A DNA stretch of 38,119 nt from Bacillota bacterium (GTDB taxonomy: Bacteria; Bacillota; Clostridia; Lachnospirales; Lachnospiraceae). The translations under genes and the position numbers were made by a program. Positions 23,930-32,099 of this stretch are shown here, one piece after another. Numbering within the stretch: position 1 is the first letter of the stretch; each line of letters begins with the position of its first letter. The notes beneath the pieces were generated by a model that worked only from the letters and a program-made list of their open reading frames with translations, was not told where the DNA came from and did no database searches. The stretch is from the NCBI GenBank assembly GCA_023436225.1, contig JAEZKA010000024.1, positions 1-38,119 on the forward strand. Reading direction: 5' to 3'.

Positions 23930-24994
23930 CTATTTATTTATATCTAAACGAAATTGGATGCTATTCATCGAATTTCTATGTGCAAAAAGTTCTCCCTCAC
24001 CTGTTGTAAGGTTATACAAAACTGACCATTGCAATTTATCAACGCCTTCGTCTACTACTCCGATTTGAGCAAGCAAAGCTATGGCTTGATCCTCGCTTAA
24101 TGCACCTCCATTATTGTCTATAGCAGCTTTCACCGTATCATAGCGTTCAAACTCTGTAAATCCCTCACCGATATTCACCCCATTGTATGCAATGAAGTTC
24201 GAAGCGATCTGATAATTGGTATCTGTCTTAACAACCTGTAGCTCACCATCATAATACTCTACAATGACGGAAGAACCACTGGAATCAGCTATCAGGTAAT
24301 GGCAATATATATCCCCTGAAAAGTAAATATTGTACTGCCTTAACAATTTAACAGCTTCGTCAACTGTTGCAGCTTTATCAAGTACAAGCCGGATGGCCGT
24401 TGTCGTATTTAGAGTGATCTTGTTATCGTCATTCTCAAGATGAACCTCTGGTACTGCAAGAAGTGCGATCGCTACCCCCTTTTCATTCATCCCGTCAAAT
24501 GGAAGGTAGGGTGCCGCAAGGGTGAGAAAGCTGTCAAGGCTCAGACCATTCGGTAAATTATCTTCTGAATATCCTGCAAAAGACAGATTAACTGTTGAAA
24601 CAGATGCATAGCCGTTCTCTGGTTTCGTGTAAAGCTGCATTGACGGGGCATATCTAAAATCAAAGTTCCTGCCATATAGGATATCACCGTTTTCATTTCT
24701 TGTGACAAAGGCAGTACATCCGTCACCTGTTACACCTAATTCGATAGGCAATCCCTTCAATAAACGTTTTGTTACAAATGCTTCAATATCAGCATCACTT
24801 TTTGCACCTATTTCAAGAAATTGGTCAAATCCATAGTCTCCGTAATAGGTCATTTGAAACATACCATAATCATCTACTTTTTTTAAGGAAGTCAGGCTGC
24901 GTATTTCATTCCAGAAAATCGCCATAATCACACCAATTAGCAATAAAATAATGATAAGTAGACTGCTACCTACTCGTATTAGAATTTTTTTCAT
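23930..24994 (-). CDS. Membrane-anchored linear amide C-N hydrolase with internal nucleophile Cys93
   Basis: 354 residues. An N-terminal hydrophobic helix (SLLIIILLLIGVIMAIFW) anchors the protein or serves as a signal. The Ntn core begins at GDGCTAFVTRNENGDILYGR, where Cys93 matches the N-terminal nucleophile of choloylglycine hydrolase-like enzymes. Later GMNEKGVAIAL and NTTTAIRLVLDKAATVDEAV match the family. Because Cys93 is internal, activity would need cleavage before it, as in acid ceramidase and NAAA. It is predicted outside the membrane. The substrate is unknown. The RBS is TGGAGAA. Confidence 0.78.
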   Translation of the reverse strand: MKKILIRVGSSLLIIILLLIGVIMAIFWNEIRSLTSLKKVDDYGMFQMTYYGDYGFDQFLEIGAKSDADIEAFVTKRLLKGLPIELGVTGDGCTAFVTRNENGDILYGRNFDFRYAPSMQLYTKPENGYASVSTVNLSFAGYSEDNLPNGLSLDSFLTLAAPYLPFDGMNEKGVAIALLAVPEVHLENDDNKITLNTTTAIRLVLDKAATVDEAVKLLRQYNIYFSGDIYCHYLIADSSGSSVIVEYYDGELQVVKTDTNYQIASNFIAYNGVNIGEGFTEFERYDTVKAAIDNNGGALSEDQAIALLAQIGVVDEGVDKLQWSVLYNLTTGEGELFAHRNSMNSIQFRLDINK

Positions 24995-25105
24995 TATTAT
25001 TCTCCATCAATAGATTTAATGTCGTATCCGTACTCATAAGACTGGAAGCATCATTTAATGTGCTCAACTATAGGTTTCTCTTTTGTTCTAAGCTCTTTAT
25101 CAGGG

Positions 25106-25386
25106 TCATACATGATGTATAAAATCAATATCAGATGCTTTCACTGTCAAATATTTCACCTGACCATTCCCATCTTGAAGTGCCGCGTAAATTCATAAGA
25201 GTCATCCAAAATATATATTTCATCATATATCCACCAGGAGCCCTCGATATTTTCTTGTTCAATGATTGTTGTATTATGATAGATTATTTTACAGACATTT
25301 GTGAAACCCCCAGAGTGATCTAATTCAATAATTACATCGTTCCCCTGTTGTTCAAAATGTGTTACTTTACAATCATGAAACCCATA
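25106..25386 (-). pseudogene. DUF4085-like C-terminal remnant, frameshifted
   Basis: Directly after the DUF402 stop, in the same frame, about 77 codons remain open with the sequence FHDCKVTHFEQQGNDVIIEL, DHSGGFTNVCKI and IEGSWWIYDEIYILDDSYEF. This fits the C-terminal half of DUF4085-type proteins (recognised by pattern). It then hits a stop at 25156-25158. A one-base shift restores DGNGQVKYLTVKASDIDF up to a stop at 25106. No start codon serves it, so it is a decayed gene fragment and not a true DUF402 extension. Confidence 0.55.
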
Positions 25387-26022
25387 TTACATCCTGGAAT
25401 GATTGTTATTGCAATCTCGATTCATTTGCACATAAAAATCACATAATTCTTTCTCTTCCGGGTAGTGGTACTTCGGTATCGGTTTCATCTTCAGCATATG
25501 AAAATATGTATTACAGGCAGCTTTCAGGTAATCTACGCTCACATTAAGTTCATCTATAATTTTATTGGCAGTAAGATAAGCTTTGTCATATTGTTCTCTC
25601 GTAATTTCATTATCTCTTAAGGCTTGCTCTAATTCGTCCTCATCAAGCAAAAACCACTTGCCATCGGGTAGCACAACGATATCTAACATCAGGTCGCAAA
25701 ACCATGATTCACCATTATCCAAAATGGTATTCGTATCTGTAATATCATAATAATATTGAACGATTTCTTCTAATTCATTGTACATCACTGTGATCCAATA
25801 ATTCTGATTCTCCGGGCCAATCTGCAGCCAATAATAACCCTTGTCAATAATCTTTACCGGTATGTTATCATAGACCTTTGTAGCCGGCTTATCTACCTCA
25901 TTGATCTTAATCAGTCCTGCTGCTCCTTTAAAGTACTGATCGTCAATTTGCATATAAGTATAGTCTTTATCTATTACCCGTGGCCAATGTGATCGGGACA
26001 TGCTTCTTTTTTCTAAACTCAT
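25387..26022 (-). CDS. DUF402-domain protein
   Basis: About 211 residues with DUF402 hallmarks: DKGYYWLQIGPENQNYW, VQYYYDIT, WFCDLMLDIVVLPDG and DEDELEQALRDNEIT. Characterised DUF402 proteins (Streptomyces FomD, Bacillus Ntdp/YgaC) are metal-dependent nucleotide phosphohydrolases. The conserved acidic residues in CDLMLDIVVLPDG support a hydrolase here. The start follows GGAGGG. The stop is followed without a shift by the DUF4085-like remnant, so the present C-terminus may be the result of a gene junction. Confidence 0.75.
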   Translation of the reverse strand: MSLEKRSMSRSHWPRVIDKDYTYMQIDDQYFKGAAGLIKINEVDKPATKVYDNIPVKIIDKGYYWLQIGPENQNYWITVMYNELEEIVQYYYDITDTNTILDNGESWFCDLMLDIVVLPDGKWFLLDEDELEQALRDNEITREQYDKAYLTANKIIDELNVSVDYLKAACNTYFHMLKMKPIPKYHYPEEKELCDFYVQMNRDCNNNHSRM

Positions 26023-26232
26023 AATACCCTCCAAATTAACTCCTCATTTTTTATCTTCATTATGATTTAATATTGGCTGACTAAATACTGCACTATAATA
26101 AAAAATAGTAATTGTTTTGCTCTTATATTCTCACTTCGAATATTTTAACATATCCCCTCATATTATTCCACCAATTTCCATCCCATAAATTTCTATTTTA
26201 TTTATCTGTTACATAAATAACTCACCCCACAT

Positions 26233-26267
26233 AAAAAAATAGCCAGTACCTCAACTGATACCGACTA
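26233..26267 (-). terminator. Terminator downstream of the S33-type hydrolase gene
   Basis: On the minus strand TAGTCGGTA pairs with TACTGGCTA (nine pairs including two wobbles, 10-base loop) and runs into seven Ts (26233-26239). Confidence 0.6.
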
Positions 26268-26322
26268 CCTTAATTCAATTGATAAATTACATCACACTGT
26301 CATATTCTTAACCGGTATTGAG

Positions 26323-27282
26323 TCATCTCTCATTTCCAATCGTGTCCATAAAGAATGCGAACACTTCCGTCGTATATCGGTCCTGCTCCTCCCAAAAAGC
26401 GAATAGATGATACGAATTTTCGTATGTAATTAGCTTTTTACTCTCATGAGGTATTGCTTTAAAAATCTCTTCCGACATATAGTAAGGGCATTTTTGATCG
26501 CTTTTACTGTGCATTAAAAGTGTAGGAATTCGGTTGGTCCGAGCTTGTTCTACTATATCTACATCAGAAAATGAATATCCATATATTAGCTTGCAAAAAA
26601 AGCTTCCAAGAGAGGTTAATGCCTTAGAAGGAAGAGGGATTTTAGCATTCATGATTTGCCATTTAATCTCATGATACATTCCGCTGAACGGACTATCTAT
26701 AATTGCAAAATCCAAATATTTATTAGCATGCTCGGATCCTGAATAATAAGCTACTGTAGAAGCGCCCATGGACTGACCTAACGCTCCGATGATTTGTTGT
26801 TTTGCCTTTCCTTTCACGAAATCAACCACTTGCTCTAAATCAAGACTTTCTAAATATCCGAAGGTTACTGTGGTAGCAGTATTTTTTCCATGTGCCCTCT
26901 GATCGTGAATTACCACATTCCAACCCTGCTCTAAGAATATCTCTGCTATAGGGTACATGGCAGCATGATTACCTTCATGCCAGTGAACCAGTATTATGGT
27001 TTTATTTTCATATGTTCCCTGTGGACAAATGTAGTAAATTGGTATTGAATACCCTGCTTGAGAATCGATTTTATATTCAATAATGCTAGCTTCCCATGTA
27101 TCCATAAAATGTTCAATTGAGAACCCAGTTTCTTGAAAGTAAAGCTCTACCATATCATTGGTATGCTCTTCTGTCATTTGAGCCGGAATATAGGCAAGCA
27201 AAAAACCGATTAAGCATACAACAAAGATAGAAGTGAGAAGTGCTAAACCCAAAGGTTTTAGTTTTTTATTTTTAGCTTTCAA
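26323..27282 (-). CDS. Membrane-anchored alpha/beta hydrolase (YqkD-like, S33 type)
   Basis: 319 residues from a TTG start with GGGAG ten bases upstream. One N-terminal helix (LGLALLTSIFVVCLIGFLLA) anchors the enzyme. The alpha/beta core shows TIILVHWHEGNHAAMYPIA, VVIHDQRAHGKN, the nucleophile elbow GQSMG, the acid in LLMHSKSDQKCP and the base in NSYHLFAF, as in the Bacillus YqkD group. The normal GHSMG is GQSMG here. It is probably an esterase or peptidase on the outer face; substrate unknown. A terminator follows. Confidence 0.78.
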   Translation of the reverse strand: MKAKNKKLKPLGLALLTSIFVVCLIGFLLAYIPAQMTEEHTNDMVELYFQETGFSIEHFMDTWEASIIEYKIDSQAGYSIPIYYICPQGTYENKTIILVHWHEGNHAAMYPIAEIFLEQGWNVVIHDQRAHGKNTATTVTFGYLESLDLEQVVDFVKGKAKQQIIGALGQSMGASTVAYYSGSEHANKYLDFAIIDSPFSGMYHEIKWQIMNAKIPLPSKALTSLGSFFCKLIYGYSFSDVDIVEQARTNRIPTLLMHSKSDQKCPYYMSEEIFKAIPHESKKLITYENSYHLFAFWEEQDRYTTEVFAFFMDTIGNER

Positions 27283-27392
27283 TCTACTTAATCTCCCTTG
27301 TAAAATACATATTATTTATGTTGTTTTGTATATGGATGACTATTTAATAGAATATTGTTAATGTGCAGGGCAACCGGTGTTGCAACTCGTGC

Positions 27393-27866
27393 TTATGATT
27401 TTTCTTTGTTCATTTCATGAGGAATCACCACTTTTTCGTACTGATAGCTCCCTTCGTCCACCGTCATACAGCACATGGTGATTTCCAGATCAAAGCGTCT
27501 CTTTCCACAACTGCCGGGATTAAGAAATAGCACTCCATGTATGACTTCTGCGGAGTATTTGTGGGAGTGACCATAGACCACCACATCCACATTATCCAGG
27601 TATTTTGGGATATCTTTCTTGTTATGAACGATAAAGAACCGAACGCCCTCAATCGTAACGGTAAAGCTTGTGGGTAGGGCTTGTGCCCAATCTTTGTCGT
27701 TATTACCACGAACCACATAGATCTCTCCGTGCTTTCTTAGGGTCTCAAGGACAAATGGGTTGTTGATGTCACCGGCATGGATGATGCAATCAGCTGTAGT
27801 CAGCTCAGTTATGACTTCCTCTCGTAACAGACCATGTGTATCGGATAGGATTGCAATGTGTTTCAT
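27393..27866 (-). CDS. YfcE/MJ0936-type metallophosphodiesterase
   Basis: 157 residues in a calcineurin-like fold. Metal ligands are D9 and H11 in LSDTHG, the aspartate in HAGDI, VRGNND, the histidine in FIVHNKK, and GHSHK near residue 100, followed by LNPGSCG. The order and length match small single-domain phosphodiesterases such as YfcE, active on phosphodiesters in vitro with Mn2+. The physiological substrate is unknown. GAAGGAAG precedes the ATG. It may share a transcript with the Nudix gene upstream (59 bases). Confidence 0.9.
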   Translation of the reverse strand: MKHIAILSDTHGLLREEVITELTTADCIIHAGDINNPFVLETLRKHGEIYVVRGNNDKDWAQALPTSFTVTIEGVRFFIVHNKKDIPKYLDNVDVVVYGHSHKYSAEVIHGVLFLNPGSCGKRRFDLEITMCCMTVDEGSYQYEKVVIPHEMNKEKS

Positions 27867-27925
27867 AAGTTCTTCCTTCTACTATCTTGCTAATTAGCTT
27901 CTTCCCTTTATGCTAATGCTTACAG

Positions 27926-28477
27926 TTAACCATTCATATGATTATCAAGGTAACTAAATAACATTCTAAAACCTTCTTCATGTACCCAAAAGCTTGTATC
28001 TTTACTAATAACTGCTTGTTTAAACTCCTTGTATCCAATAAACTTAACTTCAGAAACTTCATCTTCTTGAAGTACTAAGGCTTCCGGATCTAAATCCATT
28101 CTTAAAAGATAAACATCGTAAAATTCATTATCTATAAACTGTCCATCGTTCAGAACTACAATTTCTTTAAAAGTATATAAGTATTTAACCTTATCAATTT
28201 GGTTAGAAATATCCAAGCCCAACTCTTCAGAAAACTCTCTTATAATAGTTAGCTCGTTGCTTTCATTGCTTTCAATGTGCCCTCCAAGAGAAACATACCA
28301 CATATTCGGACACGAATCTTTATTTGCGCTCCTCTTTTGTAGTAGCAATTCGTTTTTTGAATTCATAACCCATACTTGAATAACTCTATGACAGACCCCT
28401 TTTTTATGTGCTTCACTTCTTTCAATAATTTCACCGGTTTTATTACCCTGCTCATCTAAAATATCAAAAAACTCCAT
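27926..28477 (-). CDS. Nudix hydrolase (IDI-like subgroup)
   Basis: 183 residues from the ATG behind GCGAGG. MEFFDILDEQGNKTGEI and HKKGVCHRVIQVWV are typical of the subgroup related to isopentenyl-diphosphate isomerase. The Nudix box runs G66-x5-E72-x7-R80-E-F-S-E84-E85-L-G87 and is complete. The family hydrolyses nucleoside diphosphates linked to another group, and this subgroup is often annotated without a known substrate. No membrane segment. The longer upstream frame (20 extra codons) lacks a ribosome binding site. Confidence 0.88.
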   Translation of the reverse strand: MEFFDILDEQGNKTGEIIERSEAHKKGVCHRVIQVWVMNSKNELLLQKRSANKDSCPNMWYVSLGGHIESNESNELTIIREFSEELGLDISNQIDKVKYLYTFKEIVVLNDGQFIDNEFYDVYLLRMDLDPEALVLQEDEVSEVKFIGYKEFKQAVISKDTSFWVHEEGFRMLFSYLDNHMNG

Positions 28478-28562
28478 AAGTAACCTCGCTTTATATACAT
28501 AATCAATAGCTCGTACCTTTATGTAATGTGTAGCCATCTATTATTATACCTACATAATGGAA

Positions 28563-28775
28563 CTATGGCTTCCTCCCCATATACAATTGAAAAATATAAT
28601 TGACCTTGTGATGTCCACCATGTCTTAATATCGCTTCCTTTATTCCGGTATACAAGGCTGCTGTAGTTCTCTTAAGTACACGATTACGAGTTAAGTTGTA
28701 GATGCTTCCCTGTCACAGTGTAATAGACCGTCCGCGCTACCTCCTTCCCCTCCTTTAGAATCTTTGGTATGGGAT
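28563..28775 (-). pseudogene. Frameshifted gene remnant
   Basis: One frame reads ELNPIPKILKEGKEVARTVY and on to YTVTG. A single-base shift near 28705 continues as SIYNLTRNRVLKRTTAALYT, GIKEAILRHGGHHKVNYIFQ and LYMGRKP before TAG at 28563. Both halves are clearly protein-like, and together they make a ~70-residue C-terminal piece. The end resembles tails I associate with SAM-dependent methyltransferases, but that is a weak guess. The 5' side merges into the end of the GNAT gene and has no start. Confidence 0.45.
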
Positions 28776-29303
28776 TTAATTCTGCGAAACTACTAAAGAA
28801 TACATTAATTCTTCTCTGTCCTCATCCGATAGCTTATTTTTACGGCCTTGCGTCTTATATTCAAGTGACATCCCCAGCTTCTCCATCACTTTATAGGAAT
28901 TATTATTTTCACTATCACAGTGGGCGATAAATCTACGGATATTTAGTTCCTGTATCCCGAAGTCTATCATCGCTTGTGCGGCTTCTGATGCATATCCGTT
29001 TCCCCAGTACTCCTTACTAATAATCCAGCCAAGCTCACCTTCCGTATAATCTTCATTCATATAGAGGCTAATCGCGCCGATATGTTCATTATCAAATAGA
29101 ATCGCATATTCATAAAACTGAGGCCTTTGTTTTTGCCACTCTGCCTCTACACTATCCAAAAAACTTTTCGTCTCATCAATATTCATATTGGGTAAATGGA
29201 CCATGTATTTCGTATTCTCTAAATCACCCGCATACTTGTGGGTGGATCTAAGAAATTGCAATCCTAATGGGACTAATAGCAACCTTTTTGTATATATCTT
29301 CAT
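28776..29303 (-). CDS. RimJ/RimL-type GNAT acetyltransferase
   Basis: 175 residues beginning MKIYTKRLLLVPLGLQ after a TGGAG site. GELGWIISKEYWGNGYASEA is the acetyl-CoA region and RRFIAHCDSENNNSYKVMEK the C-terminal motif with LGM following, the pattern of ribosomal-protein or small-molecule acetyltransferases of the RimJ/RimL group. The target is unknown. It is the first of three consecutive GNAT genes, separated from the next by 54 bases. Confidence 0.88.
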   Translation of the reverse strand: MKIYTKRLLLVPLGLQFLRSTHKYAGDLENTKYMVHLPNMNIDETKSFLDSVEAEWQKQRPQFYEYAILFDNEHIGAISLYMNEDYTEGELGWIISKEYWGNGYASEAAQAMIDFGIQELNIRRFIAHCDSENNNSYKVMEKLGMSLEYKTQGRKNKLSDEDREELMYSLVVSQN

Positions 29304-29357
29304 ATAACTCCATTTCGCTGCCAAGTGGCGGCACAAGAACAGTGTTAACTGATCTGG

Positions 29358-29780
29358 TTATTTCATCCAATTCATTTCAAGCTCTACTTCACCGGTGTTT
29401 TCATCAATTTGCTCCTTCAATACAGTAAACCCTTCTCTTAAGTAAAATCTAACTGCACGCACATTCCTTTTATATACATGCAGCGATAATTGGGAATGCT
29501 TCTCCTTGGCATGATCAAGTAAAGCTTTTCCTACACCCTTGGATTGACAAGCTGCGTTAACAAATATTCCGGCAATATAGTGATCCATTAATCCAATAAA
29601 TCCCTGGAGCATATTATTATCTTCATATATAAATATAGTTGAGCTAGGTAGCAGCCCTTTTACTGTATCATAATTTCTTAACCAATAACCCTCATCAATA
29701 AAATCATGAGCATTCCTGTTTGTTTCAAGCCATAGTTTCATTATAGTATCTAAATCGTCATTCTGAAACGTACGAATCAT
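29358..29780 (-). CDS. GNAT acetyltransferase, YjaB-like
   Basis: 140 residues. MIRTFQNDDLDTIMKLWLET opens the fold, IAGIFVNAACQSKGVGKALL holds the acetyl-CoA loop, and LSLHVYKRNVRAVRFYLREG ends it. The order and length resemble E. coli YjaB. The start is the ATG preceded by AAAGGAGAA; a longer frame would translate the ribosome binding site itself. Substrate unknown. It lies in the GNAT/adenylyltransferase block. Confidence 0.86.
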   Translation of the reverse strand: MIRTFQNDDLDTIMKLWLETNRNAHDFIDEGYWLRNYDTVKGLLPSSTIFIYEDNNMLQGFIGLMDHYIAGIFVNAACQSKGVGKALLDHAKEKHSQLSLHVYKRNVRAVRFYLREGFTVLKEQIDENTGEVELEMNWMK

Positions 29781-29904
29781 ATCTTCTCCTTTTGTAAAAT
29801 TTTTTCTCATAATGATCACTACTTCTGTATTTCTTTATCATTTACGATTTAGCTATCGCCATCCTTTCTTTTGAAGTAAATTTACAAGTATATTAAGGAG
29901 TATC

Positions 29905-30414
29905 TTAATTAATCTGTCTATTCATTTCATAGGATGGATGATATAATCCTGTAGGTTCATAAAAATTATCACCGATATATTGAAATCCCAATCGAGTCAA
30001 CAGTTTCCTTGAGCGTATGTTCTCCGGATGATGACCAGCATAGAGCTTTACGGCATTTAATGTGGTGAATGCATATTTTATTACTACCGATGCTGCTTCG
30101 TATGCATACCCCTGCCCCCAATATTTTTTGCGAAGATGAAAACCTATCTCATATATTTGCTGTTCTGACTTAAACGGGCGTAAACCGCAGCATCCGATTA
30201 ATTCGCTGCTCATTAAATCAAATATGGGCCAATATTGCACCCGATATTGCTCCCCATTATTTACCTCAGTCATTAATCTGTTCTTGATATCCTGTTCTGT
30301 GAATTTACCTGTCGCACAGATATATCTAGTAACCTCTTCTTCTCCCCACAATTGAATTGCTAATTCTAAATCAGCCTTTGTCCAGTAAGAGAAGCCGATA
30401 TGTTCTGTTTTCAT
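29905..30414 (-). CDS. RimJ/RimL-type GNAT acetyltransferase
   Basis: About 169 residues. The start is uncertain: MKTEHIGFSYWTKADLELA begins at an ATG with AAGGA upstream, while a GTG/ATG pair 6-8 codons earlier also has GGGGTG. IYEIGFHLRKKYWGQGYAYE is the acetyl-CoA region, and LYAGHHPENIRSRKLLTRLG the C-terminal motif. The substrate is unknown. It is separated from the ANT(6)-like gene by about 57 bases, so they may be co-transcribed. Confidence 0.85.
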   Translation of the reverse strand: MKTEHIGFSYWTKADLELAIQLWGEEEVTRYICATGKFTEQDIKNRLMTEVNNGEQYRVQYWPIFDLMSSELIGCCGLRPFKSEQQIYEIGFHLRKKYWGQGYAYEAASVVIKYAFTTLNAVKLYAGHHPENIRSRKLLTRLGFQYIGDNFYEPTGLYHPSYEMNRQIN

Positions 30415-30471
30415 AAAATAATCCTTTTTCATTATCACACCCCGTATAATACAAGCCCTATATTCTAGATT

Positions 30472-31338
30472 TTATGATAATGAGCAATCACTACCATAAA
30501 CATTGTTTCTAACAGAATTTAGATATGTTCTCATGCCTTCTTCCTCATTACTATTGTAGTGATAGCCACAATGCTCCGCAACCGGTATGGCAAGATAGCT
30601 AAAAAGATCACATGCAGCATAGATTGCATTCCAGAGGTTCTTGTAGTCGCTGTCGGAATAAGTTAACATGTACCGTTGATATATTTCTGTCGGTAGATAT
30701 CGTTTAAAATATTTACCCATCTTCCCGGCTGAAACCTTAAAATCTGTAATTGTACCGATATACCAGCTTATCATATCGTGCAGCTCCTCACGGACAACAT
30801 TGTGAAACATCAACATCGCATAGGGTAATTCATCACGAGCAATCCCTTTAGCGACATTTTGTAAGCACCACCAAAAATTATTGCAGCAAGAAAGATAAAA
30901 CAATTCAGAGGGCGGCTTAATGAGATAATCTTTATCACTGGCAATAGGAAACGATGGTAAGATCCCATCCTTATCCATTAGTGCTACGGTTAAGCTATCC
31001 ATACTAATAAGCTCAGGTTTTTGAATCGGAATGAGCGTCAGATCAAGACGATTCCCATCTTTAAATAGCATCATCCAATTGAAATGTCCTGCACCAATTG
31101 GATAACGCATTGCTTCCGGCATTTGTAATATAAGCCTATCGCCGAAAACATCGATCCAGCTATTATCCTCGGTAAAGGTATCAAAATCTTCAACTACATA
31201 TACAATATCATAATCCTGATACACATCCTTCGGAGCATTCTGATTTGTACGCGACCCATTCATATATACCGCTCGTACTCGTGAATCGTTCTCTGCAAAA
31301 TTCAATATTAAATCAAACATTTCTTTTTCGGTTCTCAT
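30472..31338 (-). CDS. ANT(6)-like aminoglycoside 6-adenylyltransferase
   Basis: 288 residues. MRTEKEMFDLILNFAENDSR, then NGSRTN (28-32) and QDYDIVYVV (D42, D44), match the nucleotidyltransferase core of ANT(6)-I/AadE. DVFGDRLILQMPEAM and MLLFKDGNRLDLTLIPI follow as in that family. The C-terminal half (FWWCLQNVAKGI, LHDMISWYIG, KYFKRYLP) fits the all-helical domain. It would adenylate streptomycin at the 6-OH if active. The ATG overlaps the stop of a 61-codon frame (ATGA), and its own ribosome binding site is weak. Confidence 0.86.
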   Translation of the reverse strand: MRTEKEMFDLILNFAENDSRVRAVYMNGSRTNQNAPKDVYQDYDIVYVVEDFDTFTEDNSWIDVFGDRLILQMPEAMRYPIGAGHFNWMMLFKDGNRLDLTLIPIQKPELISMDSLTVALMDKDGILPSFPIASDKDYLIKPPSELFYLSCCNNFWWCLQNVAKGIARDELPYAMLMFHNVVREELHDMISWYIGTITDFKVSAGKMGKYFKRYLPTEIYQRYMLTYSDSDYKNLWNAIYAACDLFSYLAIPVAEHCGYHYNSNEEEGMRTYLNSVRNNVYGSDCSLS

Positions 31339-31520
31339 AGGATATACCTGCCTGTTTTATTATTTTTAAATTGCGATTTACCAAGACACTCCAAATCTTT
31401 GATTGAATCGAACAGCATGGACGGTTTTCGCATGGACCTAAGTGATGAGTAGCAGTATTGTTTGGAATATTGTAACATATCTCTTAGGTATACACCATAC
31501 ATTTCCATGATCTGAATCAT
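31335..31520 (-). CDS. 61-codon ORF overlapping the ANT(6)-like start
   Basis: The frame ends in TGA overlapping the next ATG (ATGA), the usual sign of translational coupling. The product begins MIQIMEMYGVYLRDMLQYSK and ends GKSQFKNNKTGRYIL. No good ribosome binding site precedes its ATG, and the frame stays open further upstream into the terminator. It could be a leader coupled to the resistance-type gene or the tail of a lost gene. No family recognised. Confidence 0.3.
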   Translation of the reverse strand: MIQIMEMYGVYLRDMLQYSKQYCYSSLRSMRKPSMLFDSIKDLECLGKSQFKNNKTGRYIL

Positions 31521-31538
31521 TTCATTTGTCTCGAATCG

Positions 31539-31578
31539 AAAAGAACTTCCACCTCAATATGAGGCCGAAGTTCTTTTT
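31539..31578. terminator. Bidirectional rho-independent terminator after the VOC gene
   Basis: AAAAGAACTTC (31539-31549) pairs with GAAGTTCTTTT (31567-31577), and CCTC/GAGG adds four pairs across a 2-base internal loop. The loop is AATAT. Plus-strand readout ends in TTTTT and minus-strand readout in TTTT. It ends the VOC transcript about 25 bases after its stop. Confidence 0.85.
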
Positions 31579-31602
31579 ACAATTCTATAAGCTTATTACA
31601 TC

Positions 31603-31989
31603 TTATACGAACAAACACCACCAAACCCCATATCGATCAATCAGTTCCACACCACAGGGACTAAAAAACAACTCATTAAAGGGTGTTATAATTGTACTGC
31701 CTTCCAGTAGCGTATCATATGCCTTTTTTACCTTCTCTTCTTGCCCCTCTCCAAACTGAATGCAGAATTGCATTGTATTACCTGTAATTCTTTGTTCCCC
31801 ACCTGCTCGAGTTTCATCATTAGCTTCTCCGACAGCGATTGCCTGCCCGCAAACATCAAGTTCTCTATGAATAACTTTACCATTCTCATCTAGATCCTGA
31901 AAGCCAATTTGTGCATCAAAAGCTCTTTTATAAAGCTCAAATGCTTCATCACTTCCTTTGACATAAATCTGAAGTATTGATCTGAACAT
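31603..31989 (-). CDS. VOC family (PhnB-like) protein
   Basis: 128 residues with the paired beta-alpha-beta modules of the vicinal oxygen chelate fold. ILQIYVKGSDEAFELYKRAF begins it, and CIQFGEGQEEKVKKAYDTLL with SPCGVELIDRYGVWWCLF ends it, typical of PhnB/glyoxalase-like proteins. The usual metal glutamate positions are not obvious, and the function is unknown; relatives are often near resistance genes. The RBS AAGGAGG is strong. Confidence 0.82.
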   Translation of the reverse strand: MFRSILQIYVKGSDEAFELYKRAFDAQIGFQDLDENGKVIHRELDVCGQAIAVGEANDETRAGGEQRITGNTMQFCIQFGEGQEEKVKKAYDTLLEGSTIITPFNELFFSPCGVELIDRYGVWWCLFV

Positions 31990-32099
31990 GAATACATCCT
32001 CCTTAGTATAATTCTATAGGGTTTTGATCATATCTTTATGAAAATTACGACATCACTTCATCATTATTGATGTAACTATTGTGTTGTATCCTTCCTAAA

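Noticed and set aside
27312..27392. 26 open codons in frame after the YfcE-type gene's stop
   Set aside because: The length is unremarkable by chance and no motif is present.
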